Position numbers and translations under genes: made by a program | From: an uncultured Christensenella sp. | GTDB taxonomy: Bacteria; Bacillota; Clostridia; Christensenellales; Borkfalkiaceae | Direction of reading: 5' to 3' | DNA: 64,000 bases | Assembly (NCBI GenBank): GCA_910577055.1 | Contig: CAJTKX010000001.1 | Coordinates: 434,001-498,000, forward strand | Shown: piece after piece, positions 58,031 through 64,000 of the stretch | Layout: the number at the start of each line of letters is the position of its first letter | Position numbering within the stretch: the stretch's first letter is position 1 | Notes under the pieces: generated by a model | The model's input: only the letters and a program-made list of their open reading frames with translations | Database searches by the model: none | Told to the model about the DNA's origin: nothing

Positions 58031-59212
58031 TTATTTCAATAGCGCTTTTATGCGTTCAACCGCTTCTTTCGTATTTTCCTTGCTGCCGAACGCCGTCAAG
58101 CGGAAATACCCTTCACCGCATTTTCCGAAACCCGCGCCCGGTGTTCCCACCACTTGCGCGTTATTCAAAAGATAGTCGAAGAACTCCCAACTGCCCATAC
58201 CGCGGGGGCATTTAAGCCAAATGTAAGGCGAATTTTTGCCGCCCGTATACCAAATTCCGAGGTCGTCCATACAGTCCGCAATGACTTTTGCATTGTGCAT
58301 ATAGTATGAAAGATTTTGCTTAATCTCCTTCATACCCTTTTCGGTAAACACCGCCGCCGCGCCCTTTTGGACGATATACGGCACGCCGTTAAACTTTGTG
58401 GACTGTCTTCTAAGCCAAGCCTTATTTGGGTTGTAGCCGTCCTTTTTAAGGGCTTTCGGCACAACCGTATACCCGCAGCGCGTACCCGTAAAGCCCGCTA
58501 TTTTAGAGAACGAGCAGAACTCTATCGCGCAAGTTTTCGCGCCGTCGATTTGGAAAATAGAGCGGACAAGCGCATCATCGGAAACGAAACACTCGTAAGC
58601 GGCGTCGTACAAAATAACCGCGTTTTTCTTATTTGCGTAGTCAACCCACTCTTTAAGCTGAGCTTTGTCGTAAGCCGCGCCCGTGGGGTTGTTGGGCGAA
58701 CAGATATAAATTATATCCGCGTCCACCGAGTAGTCGGGCATAGGTAAAAAGCCGTTTTTCTCGGTAGCGTCGGCGAAAAGCACTTTTCTGCCCGCCATTA
58801 AGTTGGTATCTACATAGACGGGATAAACGGGGTCGGGAACGAGCACCGTATTATCCGCCGAAAAAATATCGAGGATATTGCCAAGGTCGGACTTTGCGCC
58901 GTCGGAAACGAAAATTTCATCCATGTCAAGCTTTACGCCGACAGCCGCGTAATAGCTTCGAATACTTTCGCGCAAGAAATCATAGCCCTCGTACGGGCCG
59001 TAGCCTTTAAATGTGTCTTGCTTTGCCATATCGTCAACCGCGCCGTGCAAAGCCTTGATAACCTCGGGCACGAGGGGCAGCGTTACGTCGCCTATGCCGA
59101 GCTTTATTACTTTTTTGTCGGGGTGGGCTTGGGTGTAAGCCGCAACGCGTTTTGCAACCTCTGCAAACAGATAGCTGTCGGCTATATTGTTAAAGTTACC
59201 GTTAAAATTCAT
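58031..59212 (-). CDS. dapL: LL-diaminopimelate aminotransferase
   Basis: PLP enzyme converting tetrahydrodipicolinate directly to LL-diaminopimelate, shortcutting the succinylase/acetylase routes to lysine and peptidoglycan. 393 residues with DapL-type N-terminus YLFAEVAKRVAAYTQAHP and KLGIGDVTLPL. The cofactor region shows ICSPNNPTGAAYDKA and Schiff-base lysine in SFSKIAGFTGTRCGY near 235. The start follows AAAGGTAAAT. It is close to pyrG (8 bases). dapF, the next enzyme in the pathway, lies just upstream of pyrG. Confidence 0.94.
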   Translation of the reverse strand: MNFNGNFNNIADSYLFAEVAKRVAAYTQAHPDKKVIKLGIGDVTLPLVPEVIKALHGAVDDMAKQDTFKGYGPYEGYDFLRESIRSYYAAVGVKLDMDEIFVSDGAKSDLGNILDIFSADNTVLVPDPVYPVYVDTNLMAGRKVLFADATEKNGFLPMPDYSVDADIIYICSPNNPTGAAYDKAQLKEWVDYANKKNAVILYDAAYECFVSDDALVRSIFQIDGAKTCAIEFCSFSKIAGFTGTRCGYTVVPKALKKDGYNPNKAWLRRQSTKFNGVPYIVQKGAAAVFTEKGMKEIKQNLSYYMHNAKVIADCMDDLGIWYTGGKNSPYIWLKCPRGMGSWEFFDYLLNNAQVVGTPGAGFGKCGEGYFRLTAFGSKENTKEAVERIKALLK

Positions 59213-59220
59213 ATTTACCT

Positions 59221-60822
59221 TTACTTTTTGTTTTTATAAATTACAGCGTGTTTGATAAACTCTCTGAACACGGGGTGCGCGCACTGCGGACGGGACTTAA
59301 ATTCGGGGTGGAACTGCACGCCGATATAAAAATCGTTAGCGGGTATTTCAACCGCCTCGACCAAGCTTCCGTCGGGCGAAGTACCGGCAATTACCATACC
59401 CGCCTTTTCTATTTCCGTGCGGAAATCGTTGTTGAACTCGTATCTGTGGCGGTGGCGTTCGGAAACTTCTTCTTCGCCGTACGCATTCTTCATAATTTTG
59501 CCGAGCACCTTGCAAGGGTACGCGCCAAGGCGCATAGTGCCGCCCATTTTTACGCCGTGTTGGTCTGGCATAAGGTCGATAACGCAGTGCTCCGATTGTG
59601 GATTGAACTCCGACGAGTTCGCGTCCTTATAGCCGAGGACGTTTCTTGCGTACTCGATGACGGCGGTCTGCATACCAAGACATATGCCGAGATAAGGAAT
59701 ATTATTCTCACGCGCGTATTTTGCGGCAAGAATTTTTCCCTCTACGCCGCGGTTGCCGAAGCCTCCGGGCACCAATATACCGTCAACGTTGCCGAAAATC
59801 TTTTTAAGGTTGCCCTTTTCAATCTCTTCGGTGTCAACCCATTCTATTTCCACTTTCGCCGCGTTTTCGTATCCCGCGTGCGCAAGCGCTTCCGCTACGG
59901 ATAAGTATGCGTCGTGAAGTTGAACGTACTTTCCGCACAGCGCGATTTTAACCTTTTTGTCGCGTGCGGCTATGCGCTGTAACATTTTATTCCATTCGGT
60001 CAAATCGATAACTCGCGGGTCAAGTTTAAGTCTTTTGCAAACTATTTCCGAAAAATGGCTGTCTTCAAGCATTATTGGGCACTCGTACAAAACGGGCAAT
60101 GTCATATTCTCGATACAGCACTCGGGTTCGACGTTACAGAACATCGCTATTTTGGCTTTAACGTCCTCGGGCATAGGGTTGTCCACGCGGGTTATGATTA
60201 TGTCGGGATTTATGCCCATACCTTGCAGCTCTTTAACGGAGTGCTGCGTGGGTTTGGACTTGAACTCTTCCGAGCCGGAGATATAGGGCACGAGCGTTAC
60301 ATGGATAAAGCAGCAGTTATCTCTGCCCACTTCCCTTGCGACTTGACGGATAGCTTCGATAAACGGCTGACTTTCGATATCGCCGATTGTTCCGCCTATT
60401 TCGGTAATTACTACGTCTGCGTTCGAGGTTTTGCCGACGTTATAAATAAAGGTCTTAATCTCGTTTGTGACGTGCGGAATAACTTGCACGGTCTGTCCCA
60501 AATATTCGCCGTTGCGCTCTTTATTCAGAACGTTCCAATAAACCTTACCCGTGGTAAGGTTGGAGTATTTATTTAAATTTTCGTCGATGAACCTCTCGTA
60601 GTGACCCAAGTCGAGGTCGGTTTCCGCGCCGTCGTCGGTAACGAAAACTTCGCCGTGTTGATAAGGGCTCATAGTGCCGGGGTCTATGTTAATATAGGGG
60701 TCGAGCTTCTGCGAAGCCACCTTGTAACCTCTGCACTTCAAAAGTCTGCCGAGAGATGCGGCGGTAATACCTTTACCCAAGCCCGAAACAACGCCGCCCG
60801 TAACGAAAATATACTTTGTCAT
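59221..60822 (-). CDS. pyrG: CTP synthase
   Basis: Aminates UTP to CTP using glutamine. 533 residues. The N-terminal synthase domain has YIFVTGGVVSGLGKGITAAS and the Mg-ATP segment KLDPYINIDPGTMSP. The C-terminal glutamine amidotransferase domain carries the cysteine nucleophile in GICLGMQTAVIEYARN near 380 and the HPEFKSRP block near the end. The start follows GAGGAATTTTACGGT. Its own promoter lies in the 81-base gap after dapF. Confidence 0.96.
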   Translation of the reverse strand: MTKYIFVTGGVVSGLGKGITAASLGRLLKCRGYKVASQKLDPYINIDPGTMSPYQHGEVFVTDDGAETDLDLGHYERFIDENLNKYSNLTTGKVYWNVLNKERNGEYLGQTVQVIPHVTNEIKTFIYNVGKTSNADVVITEIGGTIGDIESQPFIEAIRQVAREVGRDNCCFIHVTLVPYISGSEEFKSKPTQHSVKELQGMGINPDIIITRVDNPMPEDVKAKIAMFCNVEPECCIENMTLPVLYECPIMLEDSHFSEIVCKRLKLDPRVIDLTEWNKMLQRIAARDKKVKIALCGKYVQLHDAYLSVAEALAHAGYENAAKVEIEWVDTEEIEKGNLKKIFGNVDGILVPGGFGNRGVEGKILAAKYARENNIPYLGICLGMQTAVIEYARNVLGYKDANSSEFNPQSEHCVIDLMPDQHGVKMGGTMRLGAYPCKVLGKIMKNAYGEEEVSERHRHRYEFNNDFRTEIEKAGMVIAGTSPDGSLVEAVEIPANDFYIGVQFHPEFKSRPQCAHPVFREFIKHAVIYKNKK

Positions 60823-60854
60823 ACCGTAAAATTCCTCAAATTATAATCTAATTA

Positions 60855-60883
60855 ATTGTATCACATACCCGCGATAAAAGCAA
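60855..60883 (-). promoter_or_regulatory. pyrG promoter
   Basis: Minus-strand TTGCTT (60878-60883), 17-base spacer, TACAAT (60855-60860). I saw no C-tract at the predicted start of the kind that drives reiterative pyrG regulation in Bacillus. Confidence 0.75.
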
Positions 60884-60903
60884 GAGTTGAGAAAATTTTA
60901 ATT

Positions 60904-61737
60904 TTATAAATTAATTTCACCCGTAAAGACGAGGGTTGCGCCGCCCGTCATAAACACGGTTTCGTCGGTGTATATAATTTTCAAGTCGCCGCCGAGAAGA
61001 TGAACGGTTATTTCTTCGCCCTTGTCGCACAGTCCGTTTAAAACTGCGGCGACAGCCGTAGCGCACGCGCCCGTGCCGCAAGCAAGCGTTTCGCCGCTGC
61101 CGCGCTCCCAAACGCGCATTTTCAGTTCGTTTTTACCGACAAGCTTCACGAATTCGGTGTTTATCCGCTCTGGAAAGGCGGGGTGGTTTTCAAACGACTT
61201 GCCGATTTTTTCTATTTCAAGCCCGTCCGGGTCTTTAAATACGACGCAGTGCGGGTTGCCCATAGATACAAGCGTGACTTTGTATTCCTCCCCGTCAAGC
61301 TTTAAAAGCCGGTTGACTACGCTTGCGCCCTTGAACGCAGAAGGGATTTTTTCGCCGTCCAAAATCGCCGCGCCCATATCTACCTTTGCGCTTGCGACTT
61401 TGCCGTCCTTATCAAATGTAAATTCAAGCGTTTTCACGCCCGAAAGGGTTTCCACGCGGCAGCTGTTGCCAGACGCATAGCCCAAATCGTGAGCGAGTTT
61501 GCCCACGCAGCGCACGCCATTGCCGCACATTTTGCCTTCGGAGCCGTCCGCATTGAACATTCTCATCTTGCAATCGGCAATTTTCGAGGGGCACAACAAA
61601 ATTATCCCGTCCCCGCCTATGCCGAAATGTCTGTCCGACAATTTGACAGCCAAAGCCTCGGGGTCGGGCAGTTCGCCGCCCATACAGTCGAAATAAATAT
61701 AGTCGTTGCCGATACCGTGCATCTTATAGAATTTCAT
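60904..61737 (-). CDS. dapF: Diaminopimelate epimerase
   Basis: Converts LL- to meso-diaminopimelate for lysine and cell wall. 277 residues. The two catalytic cysteines lie in GKMCGNGVRCVGKLA near residue 72 and TLACGTGACATAV near 218. The N-terminus MKFYKMHGIGNDYIYFD is typical. There is no Shine-Dalgarno: the ATG begins six bases after a TATAAT box, so the mRNA appears leaderless. Functionally linked to dapL two genes downstream. Confidence 0.95.
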   Translation of the reverse strand: MKFYKMHGIGNDYIYFDCMGGELPDPEALAVKLSDRHFGIGGDGIILLCPSKIADCKMRMFNADGSEGKMCGNGVRCVGKLAHDLGYASGNSCRVETLSGVKTLEFTFDKDGKVASAKVDMGAAILDGEKIPSAFKGASVVNRLLKLDGEEYKVTLVSMGNPHCVVFKDPDGLEIEKIGKSFENHPAFPERINTEFVKLVGKNELKMRVWERGSGETLACGTGACATAVAAVLNGLCDKGEEITVHLLGGDLKIIYTDETVFMTGGATLVFTGEINL

Positions 61738-61743
61738 AGTTTT

Positions 61744-61772
61744 ATTATACTATCATTTGCACAATGGCGCAA
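61744..61772 (-). promoter_or_regulatory. Promoter giving a leaderless dapF mRNA
   Basis: Minus-strand TTGCGC (61767-61772), 17-base spacer, TATAAT (61744-61749). The predicted start coincides with the ATG at 61737. Confidence 0.7.
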
Positions 61773-61839
61773 CAAAAATTGAAATTAAAGTTGACAAAAC
61801 ACTTATTTAGCCGCAAAATATAATTCAAGGAGAACCGAT

Positions 61840-62388
61840 ATGCCCGATAAGCAAGCCGAACAACTGAATAAGCTTATTTCGGGCGTTGCAAAGGGCGTTC
61901 CCGATTGTTTGGACGGAATTTATATTTTCGCGGGAAAGAGAATGTTCGCCGTAGCGGTAAGCCTTGTAGGGCGGGACGGCGCCGAGGACGTTGTGCACGA
62001 CAGCTTGATAAAAATAGCCCGTTTTGCGCATAAATACAGACAAGACGAAAATCCTTACGGCTGGATTTTAAAGATAGTGCGAAACACCGCGCTTGACCTT
62101 ATTCGGAAGAAAAAAGCGCACCCCGCCGCGTCAACGGAAGAGTTTTTCTCCCTATCTTCCTCCGACTATGCGCCCGACAAGCGCGACGACGCTATTATGT
62201 TAGAGCAAGCCATGCTAAGACTTGCCCACGACGAACGGCGGGCGATATATTTAAAGTACTTTATCGATATGACCGTGCGCGAAATTGCCGCGGAAATGAA
62301 AATAAGCAAATCTGCGGCGGATAGGCTTATAAAAAAAGCCGAAGAAAATTTAAAAATAACGCTGTCCGCGGGACGGAAGGGCGATTAA
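61840..62388 (+). CDS. ECF-type RNA polymerase sigma factor
   Basis: 182 residues. Region 2 shows MFAVAVSLVGRDGAEDVVHDSLIKI (part) and YGWILKIVRNTALDLIRKKK. Region 4 shows HDERRAIYLKYFIDMTVREIAAEMKISKSAADRLIKKA (quoted in part), the helix-turn-helix for -35 binding. Between them is a short linker with no sigma region 3, as in ECF factors. The start follows AAGGAGAACCGAT. A TTGACA at 61791-61796 precedes it, but a well-spaced -10 is unclear, as would fit autoregulation from an ECF-type promoter. First gene of a three-gene set. Confidence 0.9.
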   Translation: MPDKQAEQLNKLISGVAKGVPDCLDGIYIFAGKRMFAVAVSLVGRDGAEDVVHDSLIKIARFAHKYRQDENPYGWILKIVRNTALDLIRKKKAHPAASTEEFFSLSSSDYAPDKRDDAIMLEQAMLRLAHDERRAIYLKYFIDMTVREIAAEMKISKSAADRLIKKAEENLKITLSAGRKGD

Positions 62389-62405
62389 AATCGTTGTAAA
62401 GAAGA

Positions 62406-63101
62406 ATGAAAGACCAACGGCTGGACGAACAATTTAAGGAGTATTTCGCGGGAGTAGATATCCCCGAGCTTCCCAATAATATAGTTTCCGACGCTAAAAA
62501 GTCGGTTAAACGGCGCGAAAGCACGCTGCCGAGGTTTGCAAAAATAGCCTCGATTGCAGCGTCGTTCGTGCTGGTCTTTGCCGTTGCCGCAGTTTTGATT
62601 GCGCGGGCGGATTTTTCCGCCGTTGCCCCCGACGGCGCCGCCGGCGACCCTCCCCCCGTTTCGACGTATGAAATTTCAGAGCTTAGATACGACGAAGCAA
62701 ACGCTTATACCTTATCGAAAGTCGATAACTCGTTGAAGTTTATCGAAAACCTTGCGTATAAATCCAATTCCGAGGTAAAGGACGCGTATATAACCCGTTT
62801 TGCCGACGAAACGACGGCGTTCGTGTATGCGGAAGTTACGTTTATTTCGGGCGCAAGATACGACGCGGAAATTTTCGTAGAATACGCGGCGGAAACATTC
62901 GACCCCCTCAAAGGCTATCAAGACGGCGCGGCGGGAACTTACCGCGGGCTTTCTTACCGCCTTACAAAAGAAATTGCCGACAACGGCGAACCCGTCAACA
63001 AGCTGCTTGTAGAAAGGGGCGGCGTTAAATATTACTTTAACGTTCAGTCCTCTGACGAAAATTCCTATTTAAAGTGCATCGAACTTCTGTTGCAAAATTA
63101 A
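62406..63101 (+). CDS. Putative anti-sigma factor, single-pass membrane protein
   Basis: 231 residues, 17 bases after the sigma gene. A cytoplasmic N-terminus of about 45 residues (MKDQRLDEQFKEYFAGVD) is followed by one membrane helix (IASIAASFVLVFAVAAVLIA, about 48-67) and an extracytoplasmic domain of about 160 residues with no recognised family. Topology and position are those of an ECF anti-sigma factor, but there is no zinc-binding HxxxCxxC motif, so the assignment rests on context. Confidence 0.65.
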   Translation: MKDQRLDEQFKEYFAGVDIPELPNNIVSDAKKSVKRRESTLPRFAKIASIAASFVLVFAVAAVLIARADFSAVAPDGAAGDPPPVSTYEISELRYDEANAYTLSKVDNSLKFIENLAYKSNSEVKDAYITRFADETTAFVYAEVTFISGARYDAEIFVEYAAETFDPLKGYQDGAAGTYRGLSYRLTKEIADNGEPVNKLLVERGGVKYYFNVQSSDENSYLKCIELLLQN

Positions 63102-63188
63102 TTTTGAAGTTTGCGGGACAAAAGCAAAACTTGTTTCGTTGTAATTGCAGCAAAACGGACGATGTTACCGTCCGAACGAGGTGGAAAG

Positions 63189-64000
63189 ATGAAAAAGAAA
63201 TTCGCTTTGATTTCAGTATCTTTAATAGGCGCGGCGTGCGTGGGATTAAGCGCGTGCAGCGGGTACGACAACGGTGGCGATTGGGGCGGCGCACCCGACC
63301 CGTCTTACACCGAAGTAGGCAACTACGACTATAATTCGATAGTAGAAAACGGTTTTAAAAGCGTTGGCGAAGCACCGTCTTCTTACTTCTCGTTGGACAG
63401 AAACACGGCAACTTATTCGCTTGTAAGGCGGCAGATTAACAACGGGCAGACCGTTGCACCCGACAGCGTGCGTATAGAAGAAATGATAAATTACTTCGGT
63501 TATGATTTTGCCGCGCCTACGGAAAAAGCGGTTGAGGTTTCTTCCTACCTTGCGCCTTGCCCGTGGAACGAAGAAAACCACCTTATGCTTGCGGGCGTAA
63601 AAACAGCCGAGTACAACATTGAAAACGAAAACTGCAATTATGTATTTTTAATAGACGTGTCCGGCTCGATGGCGGGCGAGGACAGAATAGGGCTTGCAAA
63701 GTACGGCATAGAAAAGCTTGTAGACGGCTTGGGAGAAAACGACGTTGTTTCCTTGGTCACTTATGCAAGCGGCGTTAAAACGGTTTTAGAGGGCAAGGAA
63801 TGTACCGCCGACAATAAAACGGATATCAAAAAAGCCGTAAACGGTTTGGTTGCAAACGGCGCGACAAGCGGCGGCGACGGGCTTGAAAGAGCGTATCGCT
63901 TAGCCGAAAACAGATTTATTGCGGGCGGCAACAACCGCGTTATACTTATATCCGACGGAGATTTTAACGTAGGCTTAACCTCTCAGACCGAGCTGAAAGA
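63189..64000 (+). CDS. VWA-domain lipoprotein (YfbK-like), partial at right edge
   Basis: ATG 63189 follows GAGGTGGAAAG, and the frame is open to the window end (270 residues seen). The signal peptide MKKKFALISVSLIGAACVG ends at lipobox LSAC. Residues about 55-130 match the segment before the von Willebrand domain in YfbK-type proteins (FSLDRNTATYSLVRRQINNG, EEMINYFGYDF). The VWA domain begins near 150 with the metal-ion-dependent adhesion motif DVSGSMAG and continues through TYASGVKTVLEG and VILISDGDFNVG. It is the likely target or sensor partner of the ECF module upstream; that link is inferred. Confidence 0.87.
   Translation, partial: MKKKFALISVSLIGAACVGLSACSGYDNGGDWGGAPDPSYTEVGNYDYNSIVENGFKSVGEAPSSYFSLDRNTATYSLVRRQINNGQTVAPDSVRIEEMINYFGYDFAAPTEKAVEVSSYLAPCPWNEENHLMLAGVKTAEYNIENENCNYVFLIDVSGSMAGEDRIGLAKYGIEKLVDGLGENDVVSLVTYASGVKTVLEGKECTADNKTDIKKAVNGLVANGATSGGDGLERAYRLAENRFIAGGNNRVILISDGDFNVGLTSQTELK

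Noticed and set aside
59248..59904. Plus-strand frame of 218 codons opposite pyrG
   Set aside because: pyrG is unmistakable on the other strand; the frame lacks a start signal and family features.
1..64000. CRISPR arrays, tRNA or rRNA genes, known riboswitches
   Set aside because: No regularly spaced direct repeats, no cloverleaf with a CCA-type end and no conserved rRNA or riboswitch core was recognised by eye. A tRNA scan and covariance-model search would settle this.

Overview
The window reads as chromosomal DNA of an anaerobic, spore-forming-lineage Bacillota (Clostridia-like, plausibly gut Christensenellales; this placement is inference). The evidence is a spoIIE-type gene, rubrerythrin, the diaminopimelate aminotransferase (dapL) route, Gram-positive lipoproteins with classic lipoboxes, many GGAGG ribosome sites and TTGACA-17-TATAAT promoters. 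There is no rRNA, tRNA or CRISPR array that I could find.

Left half (about 1-31 kb): a sugar and polysaccharide utilisation locus, almost wholly on the minus strand. A LacI-family regulator (29747-30715) carries its own promoter and an operator-like palindrome. A related perfect palindrome (29572-29583) lies upstream of a tightly packed 13-gene run, 29352 down to 6689. Its order is: giant repeat lipoprotein, second lipoprotein of the same module family, GH43 lipoprotein, solute-binding lipoprotein, two permeases, an ABC ATPase with a large insertion, SGNH esterase lipoprotein, GH36 alpha-galactosidase, GH2 beta-glycosidase, galT, galK, and a MORN-like/SGNH protein. Beyond an orphan tyrosine integrase follow a PL1-type pectate lyase lipoprotein, galE and galM. 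The layout suggests surface binding and trimming of a galactose- and arabinose-containing, probably acetylated glycan (for example pectin side chains), import of oligosaccharides, cytoplasmic hydrolysis, and entry of galactose into the Leloir pathway. The substrate is inferred.

Middle (31-39 kb): a 1791-residue surface protein built from many Ig/MBG-like repeats with a C-terminal membrane anchor; a regulatory-looking intergenic region with twin palindromes around a strong promoter that drives no visible gene; a cytidylate-kinase-like gene; rubrerythrin translationally coupled to a tiny Cys/Gly/Lys-rich ORF that appears frameshifted.

Right half (38.6-64 kb): housekeeping genes. plsX-rnc-smc-ftsY (no acpP between plsX and rnc); recF-PHP phosphoesterase-vanW; divergent dnaA then mnmG; a small AT-rich hypothetical; an LRR lipoprotein; spoIIE; pyrG-dapL-malQ; dapF; and an ECF sigma/anti-sigma-like/VWA-lipoprotein set running off the right edge. 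Several genes (dapF, the cytidylate-kinase-like gene, perhaps spoIIE) have -10 boxes ending six bases before the ATG and look leaderless. A composite intergenic repeat (GC-rich hairpin plus a 28-base motif) recurs in three intergenic regions.
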